The notes beneath the pieces are model-generated. The model had not been told where the DNA came from, ran no database searches, and saw only the letters and a program-made list of their open reading frames with translations. Below, in pieces: positions 16,976 through 27,100 of a stretch of 64,000 nucleotides of DNA (position 1 is its first letter; each line of letters starts with the position of its first letter). The translations under genes and the position numbers were made by a program. The stretch covers positions 1-64,000 of the forward strand of contig JABDFR010000006.1 of assembly GCA_013286465.1 (NCBI GenBank), written 5' to 3'. This DNA comes from Acidobacteriota bacterium (GTDB lineage: Bacteria; Acidobacteriota; Terriglobia; Acidiferrales; UBA7541).

Positions 16976-17037
16976 CGTGCCCTTCCCGTCTTCGAATCCG
17001 GCAGTTTATAGAACTTGTTACAACCCGCTGTCAACCG

Positions 17038-19215
17038 TTAGAACGTGAACACCGGGCCGAACTCCTCGCGTTGATCCTGCCAGATGCGGGACGGGGCTGC
17101 CGCAATCGTCCAGAAGCCACCCAGCTCCGGTACTACGCGCGAGCCGTAATGGGTCTGCTCGAAAGCGAACGAGCACCACTGATTGATTTTGTAGTAGAGA
17201 GTTCCGCCGATGAATTCGCTGCCGATCATCGGGATGCCTACACCCTGGCCATTCTGGTTCGGGCCGACGCCATCGACGAAGCCGAGCTGCATGAGCGCGT
17301 CGCGGTGGACGTTCTGTTCCTTGCCGGCGTGCAGGTAGAGCTGCCAGCCTGCGTTGTGACCCTTGGGGTCGGCGTTAAACCAGCGGGAGATTGGCAGACC
17401 CACTTCGGCGAATCCGCCGTAGGTGCGTACGGCATGCTCTGGGGCAACTTCGAGTTTTCCGGAGCAGGTTGCCGCTGCGGCGTTGTATACGCCAGTGCAC
17501 CCGAGCATGGCGAATCCGGAGAGAACGCCCGCGACGTTGTCGATGCCGGTTCCGGAGAACACCGGGGTGAGGCCGATGGCGTTCGTGTAGTTGGTTGTGA
17601 GTTGGCCTCCGAGGATGGCGCGCAAGTCGCCGCCGCGATAGGCGCTGACAACGATCGTGAACCAGCGCGTCGGCAATTGGACCGCGATCTGATTGCCGTA
17701 CATATCGCTGCTTGCTGTGTAACCTTTGGCGAACTGAGTGTTCGCGACCAAAGCTGTCGGGTACGGGTTGCCAAACAGGTCGGTCGCGGTATTGGTGACG
17801 GTGGACTCGCGCTTCCCGAAGAATCCGGTCCAGAAGATTTGCGCCGGGGGAACGTTGGGAGCCTTGTCGAGTTGGAACTGCAGAGTCAGGCCGGCAGCGA
17901 GTTCAGGACGATCGGCATCGGCGCCCTGGCGTTCGGCTTGACCGATCTGATTCAAGAAGCCGGAAGTTGGCGACGCGCCATTGCAAAACGCATCCGCTAG
18001 AGTGCAAAAAGTGAGCTTTTCGATCTGGCCCGTAGCGGGCATTTGGATCGCAAACTCCGGTGAGATCTTGAATTTGCGGTCGGAGTCGCCAATCTGCTGC
18101 ACGGCTCCGATGCGAAACTGCGGCGTGCGGTTGTAGAGGGCACCGTAGGAGGCACCGGCCCAAGTGGTGTCCAGCAAGTTGGGCAAGGCCTTCGAACCGA
18201 ATAGCGTCCAATCCTGTCCGCCTACGAAGAATAGGCTGGTCTTATCCGAGGCGCGCCAATCGACGCGAGCGTAAGCCAACCGCAGTCGCGGGTTGGGGCT
18301 GCGAATCGAAGTCACGTCGGAGTTGTCGGACTCATTGAAGTTGCCTTCGAAGTCCGCTTCGATGCGTCCCGTAAGAACTAGATTGGGAGAAATGTCCGGC
18401 CACTCGATGTTGAGCCCGATGCGGCTCTGGCGGGCTTTGATGTGGAACTCGGGGTCGGCGTTAGGGCCGGTATTGCTGCCCGGCAGCAACATCAGACCGC
18501 CGACGATCGGGAAATCATCCCCATTTGGCGAACTGCTGTCGTGTTCCGCGGTGGCTTTGATGAAACCGTACGGAGTGAAAGTCACTGGCCCGATCTTCAG
18601 GCCAATTAGCCCGCCGGGCTTCGGCGAATCGAACGACATCACGCGCACGGGGGCGGCCGCCGGAGCTACTGACGGGCCGGCGGGCTTCGGAGGTGCCGCG
18701 GCTTGCGGCGCGGGAATCGGCTGCAAGGAGGCTGTATTCGGGCTCGGATCGAAGTTCGAAGGCGCGGTTGCCGGAGCTGCAACTGGAGCTACGGGACTTG
18801 TGGACGGCTGGATCGCCGTCGGCGGAGCCGGGACTGAAGTCAGGACTGGTGCTGCTGCCGGTGCGGTGCCTGGTAAATCGCCGGCGGTCAATATTCCTTT
18901 GCGATTGAGGAGATCGACCAAGAGCTGGAACTCGGCATCAGGAGCGGCGCTACGGATTTCGTTGGCTTCCGTGGGCGCGAGAACACCCTTGGACACGAGC
19001 ACGTCTAACAGGGCCGATACTTTTGCACTGGAGGCAGCTGCGGGACTGGAGGACGAATTTGGATCCGTGGGAGCCGCCGTTTTGTCGGATGATTTGGCGG
19101 AACTTGCGTTGGCATTCGCCTTTGCCTTCGTTGAATCGTCGTCGGATCGGGCGAACGTAGGTGCGACAGATACAACCGCTACGAGTAGAACCCCCATCAA
19201 GCGATTCAAAATCAT
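17038..19215 (-). CDS. Outer-membrane porin, phosphate/DcaP-like
   Basis: 725 residues from ATG 19215, which has an AAGGAGGA site; the ORF track start at 19278 would extend past it. A signal peptide (about 1-23) precedes a Lys/Ala/Ser-rich segment. Two short helical units follow, 'LLDVLVSKGVLAPTEANEIR' and 'LVDLLNRKGILTAGDLPG', similar to the N-terminal helices of OprO/OprP-like porins. A Pro/Ala linker leads to a long beta-barrel region (about 210-725) with alternating aromatic strands, ending in Phe as outer-membrane barrels usually do. Substrate is unproven; a PiT transporter gene lies about 1.1 kb upstream on the same strand. Confidence 0.75.
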   Translation of the reverse strand: MILNRLMGVLLVAVVSVAPTFARSDDDSTKAKANANASSAKSSDKTAAPTDPNSSSSPAAASSAKVSALLDVLVSKGVLAPTEANEIRSAAPDAEFQLLVDLLNRKGILTAGDLPGTAPAAAPVLTSVPAPPTAIQPSTSPVAPVAAPATAPSNFDPSPNTASLQPIPAPQAAAPPKPAGPSVAPAAAPVRVMSFDSPKPGGLIGLKIGPVTFTPYGFIKATAEHDSSSPNGDDFPIVGGLMLLPGSNTGPNADPEFHIKARQSRIGLNIEWPDISPNLVLTGRIEADFEGNFNESDNSDVTSIRSPNPRLRLAYARVDWRASDKTSLFFVGGQDWTLFGSKALPNLLDTTWAGASYGALYNRTPQFRIGAVQQIGDSDRKFKISPEFAIQMPATGQIEKLTFCTLADAFCNGASPTSGFLNQIGQAERQGADADRPELAAGLTLQFQLDKAPNVPPAQIFWTGFFGKRESTVTNTATDLFGNPYPTALVANTQFAKGYTASSDMYGNQIAVQLPTRWFTIVVSAYRGGDLRAILGGQLTTNYTNAIGLTPVFSGTGIDNVAGVLSGFAMLGCTGVYNAAAATCSGKLEVAPEHAVRTYGGFAEVGLPISRWFNADPKGHNAGWQLYLHAGKEQNVHRDALMQLGFVDGVGPNQNGQGVGIPMIGSEFIGGTLYYKINQWCSFAFEQTHYGSRVVPELGGFWTIAAAPSRIWQDQREEFGPVFTF

Positions 19216-19419
19216 AAGCTTACCGTCCTCCTTGATCAGAGAACTGCGCAGTAAAATAGGCACACTCGTGCTGTTCAACCTTCAGTGAAAGTCGGGATTT
19301 CACTCAATTACGATTTAATACTGTATTCGAAGCCCCACTGCGGTCCCAGAGTGCGCGCAAATTCACACAGTATTAATTAATTGTCAACAAGAATTAATAT
19401 TTGCTTCGAAAATATTTTG
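19216..19419. other. AT-rich upstream region of the porin gene
   Basis: The most AT-rich stretch of the window. On the minus strand TTGACA is present (19382-19387), but the hexamers 16-18 bp downstream match a -10 box poorly. Regulatory sites are likely; none can be named. Confidence 0.35.
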
Positions 19420-19518
19420 TGGCGGAAGCGTGTGGGAGTCGAACCCACCATTCGGCTCGCGAAGAGCCGAATCGCCGGCTTTGAAGGCCGGGAGGATCAC
19501 CGGACCCCTTGCGCCTCC
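19420..19518 (-). tRNA. selC: tRNA-Sec (selenocysteine), anticodon TCA
   Basis: 99 nt reading GGAGGCGC...GCTTCCGCCA with the CCA encoded. The anticodon arm is CCGGC-CTTCAAA-GCCGG with anticodon TCA, which reads UGA. The variable arm is very long (ATTCGGCTC-TTCG-GAGCCGAAT, 9 bp with a UUCG loop) and the T-arm is GTGGG-TTCGACT-CCCAC. Long variable arm, TCA anticodon and length close to E. coli selC (95 nt) identify it. The organism should therefore decode UGA as selenocysteine. No selA, selB or selD lies in the window. Confidence 0.93.
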
Positions 19519-19668
19519 GTCGGAGTAGGCGTCATCGTAGCATATTGATCGCGGCGATTTTGCTGGGACGCTAAGGCGGATTCACGGCTGGGCCTTACAC
19601 CAACGTCAAAATCTACTACAGAACCTTACTTCGAAAGACCTCACCTCTGAAGAGGTGAGCTACATGAA

Positions 19669-20145
19669 TTACGCTGCGGAGGACTTGGCTTCTTCGGCGG
19701 CTTTGGTTGTGTGCATTACCAAGACTGGAACGTGGGACTCGCGTAGGACTTTTTCGGTTACGGAGCCGAAGACTAAGGCGTGCAGGCCGGAGAGGCCGTG
19801 GGTGGCGATTACGATTAGGTCGGCGTCGTTTTCGTCGGCTTGGCGGATGATTTCCATGGCGGTGTCGTTGGCGGTGCCGATGGTGGATTCGGCTTTGATG
19901 CCGGATTGCTTGAGCTTTAGCGCCATTTCGGCCAGGCGCGTTGCGGCGTCTGTGTGCAGGGACTCATCGTATTGGCCTTCTTTTAGCATCGAGACTGACG
20001 ACGGTAGATCGGGAATGGCTGGGACTATGTGAACTAGCAGGAGCTCGGCGTTGAATTGCTTGGCTAGGCTGGCGGCTGTTTCTAGGGCTGACTGGGATGG
20101 AGCGCTGAAGTCGATTGGCGAGAGAATTTTTGTGAATGTGGACAT
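19669..20145 (-). CDS. Universal stress protein, UspA family
   Basis: 158 residues. 'KILSPIDFSAPSQSALETAASLAKQF' is the UspA opening, and 'LIVIATHGLSGLHALVFGSVTEKVLRESHVPVLVM' holds the G-x2-G-x9-G-(S/T) ATP-binding motif of the ATP-binding class. The product is cytosolic and probably dimeric, linked to stress or energy limitation. The ATG has a GAAGGAG site. It follows the PiT gene on the same strand with 180 bp of repeat-containing sequence between them, so a separate transcript is likely. Confidence 0.9.
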   Translation of the reverse strand: MSTFTKILSPIDFSAPSQSALETAASLAKQFNAELLLVHIVPAIPDLPSSVSMLKEGQYDESLHTDAATRLAEMALKLKQSGIKAESTIGTANDTAMEIIRQADENDADLIVIATHGLSGLHALVFGSVTEKVLRESHVPVLVMHTTKAAEEAKSSAA

Positions 20146-20203
20146 GTGGCTCCTTCTGTTATGGCGATCGATCGTTGCGAGAACTCGAGTTCGACGAGCT
20201 CCG

Positions 20204-20263
20204 CGGCTAAAGCCGTTTTAGTGGCACGGCATATTCGGCTTGACTGAAGTCATGCCCTGACAA
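20204..20263. repeat. Composite intergenic repeat (family 3)
   Basis: CGGCTAAAGCCG, about 28 variable bases, then TGACTGAAGTCATGCCCTGACAA. The same order and spacing occurs at 42687-42745. Both small palindromes are self-complementary. Confidence 0.65.
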
Positions 20264-20287
20264 GGCACGAACAACCAAAGCTAAGTC

Positions 20288-20315
20288 GGGCGGGAGAGTG
20301 AACCCCCGCTCCTAC
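20288..20315. repeat. Family-2 hairpin repeat
   Basis: GGGCGGG-AGAGTGAA-CCCCCGCTCCTAC, 12 bp from the stop codon of the PiT gene. Same layout as the hairpins at 12027 and 30734. Confidence 0.5.
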
Positions 20316-20327
20316 TTCCGGCCCCTT

Positions 20328-21947
20328 CTAGCTCCATTTGTTAAATAGCCAGAATAGGCTGCCCGCGAGTAAGGCGGCGGCTGGCAGCGTGAAGATCCAG
20401 GCTAGTGCGATGTTGCGGACCGTGGCGAATTGCAGGCCGCTGCGATTTGCGGCCATGGTGCCCGCTATGCCCGACGATAAGACGTGCGTGGTACTGACAG
20501 GTAATCCGTAGATGTCGGCGGCCATGATGGTGGCGGCCGCTACTAGTTCGGCTGACGCGCCTTGGGCATAGGTGAGGTGCTCTTTGCCGATTTTCTCGCC
20601 TACTGTGACTACGATGCGCTTCCAACCGACCATTGTTCCGAGACCTAGAGCTAGCGCGACGGCTACTTTCACCCACGTGGGGATGAATTTTGTGGCGAGA
20701 TCGAGATGCTTCTTGTAATTCGCGAGCGCGGCCTTATCGGCATCGGCGAGAACTGGCTTGCCCGATTTTTGCATCAGGCGCAGCCCTTCGCTGATTACGT
20801 ACATATCGTTGCGCACGTTGGCTTGTTGATCGGCGGGGACTTGAGCCAACGCTTTATAGAGCGCTACTTCGTGCTCGATGTCGCCGATGAGTTGCTGCAT
20901 GGCCAGCATGGTGCTGGGTTTGAATTCGCGGGTGCGAATATAGGTGGTGACTTCGTCGCGCGTGTCGCCGACCACTGCGTTGGGATCGATATAGTGATTC
21001 ACTGCGGTGATGGCTTGCTCGGAAACTGCGGCGAAATCTTGCACTTGATTGATGCCGACAGCGTGATTTAGCGCATAAGCGGTGGGGACCGTGCCGATGA
21101 GAATGAGCATGATCAGGCCCATACCCTTTTGGCCGTCATTGGAGCCGTGCGCGAAACTTACGCCGGTGCAAGTGAGGATGAGCAGCGAGCGAATCCAGAA
21201 CGGAGGCGGCTCGGCACCCTCGGGAGCCTTATAGAGTTGCGGATTGCGGATCAGCTTCTTAGCTAGCAGCAGGAGCAACGCTGCGCAAACAAATCCGACC
21301 ACCGGAGAAATCAGAAGCGAGCGGAACACGTTGCCGGCTTGTCCCCAATCGACGCCGCTGGTGCCGGTTTTCACGGCCATAAGCTGATTGGCTAGGCCGA
21401 CTCCGATGATCGAGCCGATCAAAGTGTGCGAACTCGAAGCGGGCAGGCCAAACCACCAGGTTCCCAGATTCCACAGAATCGCCGAGACCAACAAGGCGAA
21501 GACCATCGCGAAACCAGCTCCGCGGCCCACTTGCAGAATTAATTCGACTGGGAGCAACGAAACGACGGCGAAAGCCACAGCGCCTGAGGAGAGCAGCACG
21601 CCGATCAGATTCCATAGGCCGGACCAGACCACCGCTACGTGCGGCTCGAGCGAGTGAGTATAGATTACCGTGGCGACGGCGTTGGCTGTGTCGTGGAAGC
21701 CGTTGACGAATTCGAAGGCGAGGGCGATTAATAGCGCGATGCCGAGAAGAACGTAGGGCCACGCGGATGCGACGTGGACGCCGGCGAGATCGGACATCAG
21801 GCGTATGCCGATGAAGATGATTCCGCCGACTAGGATTACGAGGAATGCGAGGATGCCCAGGCGACCGGGAGAAGATTTCTTCAGCTTTTGATCGAGTAGC
21901 GACGGCGGAGGCGCGATATTCGGTACGGCGGCGACGGTGTCGGCCAT
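20328..21947 (-). CDS. pit: Inorganic phosphate transporter, PiT family
   Basis: 539 residues from ATG 21947; the track start at 22049 adds residues unlike the family. About ten TM helices. Both PiT signature repeats are visible: 'FVNGFHDTANAVATVI' near residue 80 and 'FAHGSNDGQKGMG' near 260, containing the GxxD/N phosphate-site residues. An extramembrane segment of about 120 residues between the two halves (around 285-405) is helical and charged, larger than in short PiT proteins. It would import phosphate with H+ or Na+ at the inner membrane. The N-terminal 40 residues are cytosolic. Confidence 0.9.
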   Translation of the reverse strand: MADTVAAVPNIAPPPSLLDQKLKKSSPGRLGILAFLVILVGGIIFIGIRLMSDLAGVHVASAWPYVLLGIALLIALAFEFVNGFHDTANAVATVIYTHSLEPHVAVVWSGLWNLIGVLLSSGAVAFAVVSLLPVELILQVGRGAGFAMVFALLVSAILWNLGTWWFGLPASSSHTLIGSIIGVGLANQLMAVKTGTSGVDWGQAGNVFRSLLISPVVGFVCAALLLLLAKKLIRNPQLYKAPEGAEPPPFWIRSLLILTCTGVSFAHGSNDGQKGMGLIMLILIGTVPTAYALNHAVGINQVQDFAAVSEQAITAVNHYIDPNAVVGDTRDEVTTYIRTREFKPSTMLAMQQLIGDIEHEVALYKALAQVPADQQANVRNDMYVISEGLRLMQKSGKPVLADADKAALANYKKHLDLATKFIPTWVKVAVALALGLGTMVGWKRIVVTVGEKIGKEHLTYAQGASAELVAAATIMAADIYGLPVSTTHVLSSGIAGTMAANRSGLQFATVRNIALAWIFTLPAAALLAGSLFWLFNKWS

Positions 21948-22163
21948 AGGGACCCTCGAAGGAGATTGGAACGCGCGGACAGTACCAATCCGCTTGTAAA
22001 TTCGCGATGACTGCCAGATGAATACTGCGTGAACGGACGCCGCGGCCAAATTTCAGGCATCGCAAAAGCGCCGGTCAGGAAAAGGCGCCACCGGAGACGT
22101 CGTGATCGCGCACGGCACACTAGCTCCGATTGCGCCAGCCTGCCGGGCCTTCGATCCGCCTGA

Positions 22164-22394
22164 CTACTGCCCGGCAGCCTTGCTCTTATGCCCGTGGTGC
22201 TCGACGTGCGACTTGGCGGCTTCCGTCGCGTGATGCGTGGCGTGGTGAAGATGGCCTTGCGCCGAATGAGCGTGATGGGCTGCCGTTTCGTGGTTTCCGG
22301 CCTCGTGATGCCGGGCCGCCTCGCGATGATGCTTTGCTGCGTGGTCGTGGTGCTCCGCTGCCTTGGTGTGATGCTCTGCCGCTTGCTTGGACAT
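22164..22394 (-). CDS. Histidine-rich small protein, 76 aa
   Basis: 22 of 76 residues are His, mostly as HH pairs at 5-7 residue spacing ('AAEHHTKAAEHHDHAAKHH'), so an Ala/Glu/Lys helix would show histidine stripes. This suggests metal binding (Ni, Zn, Cu or Co) or buffering, but no family function is known to me. It has a strong GGAGGAAAC site 3 nt before the ATG. No signal peptide is present. Several other frames are open over the same bases because the repeats are GC-rich; only this one has both a ribosome site and a coherent composition. Confidence 0.6.
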   Translation of the reverse strand: MSKQAAEHHTKAAEHHDHAAKHHREAARHHEAGNHETAAHHAHSAQGHLHHATHHATEAAKSHVEHHGHKSKAAGQ

Positions 22395-22666
22395 GTTTCC
22401 TCCAGAGTGAAAAACGAACTGACGCGGGGAGGTTACTCATCGATGATGAAAGCTGCATGACTCTACGGTGAAAGTTGCCTATGCTTATTGCGATGGGAGC
22501 GACGACGGTTCCGCGGCAGCTTAGCCGGTCAAGTGGCGGCTGTAATATCCGATTAACCTAATACGGTTAGAAACACAGGCCATGCCCGCGGCGGACGCTG
22601 TCGTCGCGGGGACAACCGAATCGTTCGTCGACTAAATACCCAGCCGAGAAGAGGTGAGGGTTCGCG

Positions 22667-24049
22667 ATGCAAAATTACGATCTGCTGGCAATTGGTTCTG
22701 GCCCTGGTGGACAGCGCGCGGCGATTCAGGCGGCTAAGTGCGGGAAACGCGTGGCCGTGGTGGAAAAGCAAAGTTCGATTGGCGGGACCTGCATTAACTT
22801 CGGGACGATTCCGAGCAAGACGCTGCGCGAGGCGGTGCTGCATCTCTCTGGATTCCATTATCAGAATCTTTATGGCGTGGACTATCGGGTGAAAGAAAAA
22901 ATCACCATGGAGGACTTGATCTTCCGGGTGAAGCGGGTGATCGAGACGGAAGTCAGCGTGACGCAGGCGCAATTGCAGCGCAATGGGATCGAAATGCTGC
23001 ATGGCACGGCGAAATTTGCCGGGCCAAATCATGTTCGCATCGAGAACAGTCGCGGGGCGCTGGAAGTTAGCGCGAACACGATCGTCATCGCCACCGGCAC
23101 CAAGCCTGCGACTTCGCCTAAGGTGCCGTTCAATCAGCGCAACATTTTGAATAGCGACCAGATTTTTACCATGCAGGAGATTCCGAAGACGCTGATTGTA
23201 GTGGGCGGCGGCGTGATCGGGATGGAATACGTTTGTATGTTCGCTACTCTTGGCGTGCGCGTGATTTTGGTGGAGAAGCGGGCGCGCTTGCTGGAATTTG
23301 CGGATGCGGAGATGGTGGAGGCACTTTCGTATCAGTTGCGCGACCGGCGCGTGACCATGCGATTGAATGAGGAAGTGGAGAGCGTGGAAGAGACGCCTGA
23401 CGGGCGCGTGGTGGCGAATCTGATGAGTAAGAAACAGATTTATGCCGACGCGCTGCTTTATGCGGTGGGCCGGCACGGAAATGTTTCGGAATTGGATCTG
23501 CCGGCCGCCGGACTCACGGCGGATAATCGTGGGCGGATCACGGTGGATGAGCACTACCGGACCGCCAAGGAACACATTTATGCGGTCGGCGATGTGATTG
23601 GATTTCCGAGTTTGGCTTCCGTGTCGATGGAACAGGGGCGGCTTGCGGCGGCGCATGCTTTTGGAGTGCCGGTGCACTCCGATCCTGCTAGCTATCCTTA
23701 TGGAATCTATACGATTCCGCAGATTTCATTTATTGGGAAGAATGAGGAGCAACTTACTGAGGAAGATGTGCCTTACGAAGTGGGCATTGGATATTACCGC
23801 GAGATTGCGCGGGGGCAGATTTCCGGGGAGATTACCGGGCGGCTGAAATTGATTTTTCATCGGGAGACTCGGGAAATTCTCGGCGTTCATATTATTGGCG
23901 AGGATGCTTCCGAGCTTTTGCATATTGGGCAGGCGGTGTTTTGTTTGAAGGGGAAGCTCGATTATTTTGTGAATACGGTTTTTAATTATCCCACTTTGGC
24001 GGAATGTTATAAGGCTGCAGCGTTCAATGGGTTGAATCGACTTACCTAG
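22667..24049 (+). CDS. sthA: Soluble pyridine nucleotide transhydrogenase
   Basis: 460 residues of the flavoprotein disulfide reductase fold. 'LLAIGSGPGGQRAAIQAAKCGKRVAVVE' binds FAD. The redox motif reads 'GGTCINFGTIPSK': the second Cys is replaced by Thr, as in SthA and unlike lipoamide dehydrogenase or glutathione reductase. 'VVGGGVIGMEYVCMFATLGV' binds NAD(P)H and 'HIYAVGDVIGFPSLASVSMEQGR' is the second FAD motif. It would move hydride between NADPH and NAD+ in the cytosol. A GAGGTGAGG ribosome site precedes the ATG. Confidence 0.92.
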   Translation: MQNYDLLAIGSGPGGQRAAIQAAKCGKRVAVVEKQSSIGGTCINFGTIPSKTLREAVLHLSGFHYQNLYGVDYRVKEKITMEDLIFRVKRVIETEVSVTQAQLQRNGIEMLHGTAKFAGPNHVRIENSRGALEVSANTIVIATGTKPATSPKVPFNQRNILNSDQIFTMQEIPKTLIVVGGGVIGMEYVCMFATLGVRVILVEKRARLLEFADAEMVEALSYQLRDRRVTMRLNEEVESVEETPDGRVVANLMSKKQIYADALLYAVGRHGNVSELDLPAAGLTADNRGRITVDEHYRTAKEHIYAVGDVIGFPSLASVSMEQGRLAAAHAFGVPVHSDPASYPYGIYTIPQISFIGKNEEQLTEEDVPYEVGIGYYREIARGQISGEITGRLKLIFHRETREILGVHIIGEDASELLHIGQAVFCLKGKLDYFVNTVFNYPTLAECYKAAAFNGLNRLT

Positions 24050-24101
24050 AATTTGAACTTTTGGTCCGACCTTGTTTATTGCCCCTGGCTTGAGTTGTGG
24101 T

Positions 24102-24136
24102 CGTAGGATGCCGGCAGGGACGCCGGCGCTACTTAG
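24102..24136. repeat. Solo right end of the 175-bp element family
   Basis: CGTAGGATGCCGGCAGGGACGCCGGCGCTACTTAG. It matches the right end of copy A (33675) nearly base for base. No left end lies 175 bp away. The TTA at 24133-24135 is the stop codon of the TPR-CHAT gene. Confidence 0.75.
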
Positions 24137-27100
24137 TGGCCGACCAGCACCCAGGACGCCCACTTTGATGGGTCATCCTTCCCTGTGCTTTTGATAATTT
24201 TCGCGCGGATTTCTAGTTGGGCTTTGCGCAGGGCTGTCCATTTGTCTTCGCCGGTTAGCCAGTGTTTGTAGAAGAGTTCGGCTAGTTCGGCGGATTCTTT
24301 GTCACTCATCGGCCAGAGAGAAATCAGGACGGTGGCGGCGCCGGCTCGCAGCATCGCGCGGGGCATGCCGTAAATGGCTTCGCGGGCGCTCTTGGGATCG
24401 ATTTTTCCCGCGGAAGTATTCAAGACCACGAGTTCTGTTCCGTTGAGATCGAGTCCTGCGGACTCGTAGGCGCTCAGGATTCCATCTTCAACATCGGGCG
24501 GCGGCTCGACTCCGGATAATGCTGCGTCCGCACCGGCGAAGAATATTCCTGTGCGAAGCGACGGATCGTCGAGGCCCGCGGGGATTTCATTTGCGGATTG
24601 CGCGTCGCCGCCTTCGGGTTGCGGCAGATAAAATCCGGAGGTCGCGATGTGAAGGACTCGCGGGCTGTGCGCGCCTCGAATGGCTTCTTCGACCGCGAGA
24701 GGACCTTCGTAAAGCTGAACCTGCCAATTCTTTTCCTGCAGCATTTTTGAAATCGATTGAACTTCCGCGCCGCTATCCGGCAGACGCGCGAGAATTGTCT
24801 TTGTGTCCGCGGCCGGTGGCGCCGATGGAATCGCGGGTGCCGGCATGCCTTTTGCGACTGCGTCGATCGCGGCGAGCGCGGAGCGATACTGCGTCTCGGA
24901 CAACGCGAAATCTGGATCGCCGAGAAGGACTGCGGTTTTCGCGGGACTATCCGTGCGCGGAGCGGCGGCTCGAACTAAATCTCGCGTACTTGGAACCATG
25001 TGCAGGTCGTATTTCTCGAGCAGCACCTTGTGGTCGCCCGCGGTTACGGCGCCGAACGCTACTTCGTTGAGCGCGCCGTCTGGGGAGATGTAGACGCGAG
25101 TGGCACCGCCGAGCGCGGATTCGATCGGCTTCCAGAATGCTTCGTAGAATTTCGACGAGTCGGGATGGGCGGCGGGTGCGAGCGAGCTGTGATACGCGCG
25201 TAGAGGCTCTGCCTCAAGCGTGGCTGCGTCGCCGAGAGTCACGAGCGTCGGCGAATTCACATACGTAGTGAGAACCAGAACCACATAGATCGGTTTGCTT
25301 GCGCGGGTTTCGGCATCGGCAAAATCGAAGCGCAAATACTCAACGGCCGCTTCACCCTCGTGCAATTGTTTGCGGATATCGCTCAGCGTCGGCGGGACCG
25401 TTGCTGGCGCTGGAGGATGCGAGCCGAGGCGCCGGGAATATTCGCGTTCAAGCTGCATCGATTGGTCGGCAAGCTTCTCTTCGGCCGCGCGCCATTCGGC
25501 GGTGTCGGGATGTTTTTGCGCGAAGAAAGCTGCCAGCTGCGATCTTTTAGAGGCGAGTTGTTCGAGTAGCGCTGTTGCTTCCGGGTCGCTGCCGGCGGTG
25601 GCGCGATGCCGCGCGAGAGTGAAGCTTGCGAGCGAGACCGCCTTCTGCCAAACGGCGAGATCGTACATGCGTGCGGCTTCGCCCGGATCGCCTTCGCGAT
25701 TGGCATAGGCGAAGCTGTAAGCATTCGGGAAGAAATCCTGCACCGCGTCGAGCATGGCCTTGCGGTCTTTGTCACTCATCGCGGGCGGCGACTGCGAGAG
25801 TTGCGCGCGCAAGGTGTCTTCGCGGCGATGGAAGAATTCCTGGGCTTTGCCGCGATTCCCTTCGTAATAATAAAGAACCGCGAGATCCTGAACCGTGTCG
25901 CTGGTGCGCGGATGATTTGGGCCGAAGACTTTTTCTCGAATGGCTAGGGCACGGAGGAGAAGCGGTTCGGCTTCCTGCGTCTTGTATTGCGCGAGGTAGA
26001 CTTCGGCGAGCGAGTCGGCAGTCAGGGCGAGATCGGGTGAATCCTTGCCGGAAAACTTGGTCTGTATTTCGAGAGCGGACGAATAGAATTTCGCGGCGTC
26101 GTCATGCTTGCCTTGCAATTCGTAAAAATCGGCGACGCTATCGAGGGTCTTTGCGTAGAGCGCGGTGGTTTTGCCTTGATCCTGCTCCAGGAGCTTGAGC
26201 GCATGCTCGGCGGCCTCAGTGCCTGCGACATATTGATGACGCGTCTTGTAGAGGTCCGCGAGAGTGGAATAGGAATCAGCGAGAGAGGACGGATCGGTGC
26301 CCGGCGTTTTCTCTTCGATGGCGATGGCCTGGCTTAGGCTGCGCGCCGCGTCGAGATATCTTCCCTCCGCGCGATAGACGGCCGATAGACCATTCAACAA
26401 ATCCACGATCTGCGAGCGATTCGCTTCTGTCGCGGCGGGCAACAGCTTGAGCGCGGCGCGGTAGAGCGGCCCGGCTTCGGCATATTGGCCCTGATCCGCA
26501 TAGAGACTGGCTAGATTCGAAAGTGGTCCGGCGAGCTTGGGATTGTCGGCGCCGAGTTTTTTTTCTTGGATAGAGATGGCGCGACGGAAGAGAGGCTCGG
26601 CTTCCGGGAACTTCCCTTCCGAGTTGAGCACTGCGGCGAGATTGTTGAGCGCGAGAACGACTGCATCGCCATTCGCGCCTGCATTTTTCTCGCGAATTTC
26701 GAGTGCGCGGCGCAACGGCGCCTCGGCATCCGCGTATTTTCCTTGCGCCTTATAAACGTCGGCGAGATTGGTGAAAGTTTCGGCGAGGCCGTTGCTATTG
26801 GGATACAGATCTTCGCGAATCGCCACTGCTTTGAGATAGGTCTCTGTGGCTTGGTCATACTGATTCGCGGTTTTGTACAGGTCGCCGATTCCATTCAGCG
26901 CGTAGGCTTGCATGCCGCGATCGTTCAAATCGCTCTCGATGGCCAGCGCCGAGCGGTAGGTGTCGAGCGCAGGGCCGGTCTGCCGCTGGCGCGCGAGAAC
27001 GCCGGCGAGATCGAGTAACGTGTCCGCTTCATTGGCCTTATCGTGCAGCTCCTGCAGGATGATCACTGCTTGCCGGTAGGCTTCCTGCGCCGCGGGATAT

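Noticed and set aside
19300-19400. dif site in the AT-rich stretch
   Set aside because: It is AT-rich with palindromic parts, but no 11-6-11 XerCD-like arrangement could be matched.
22188-22460. 90-aa plus-strand ORF over the His-rich gene
   Set aside because: No ribosome site; the minus frame has GGAGGAAAC and a coherent His-rich product.
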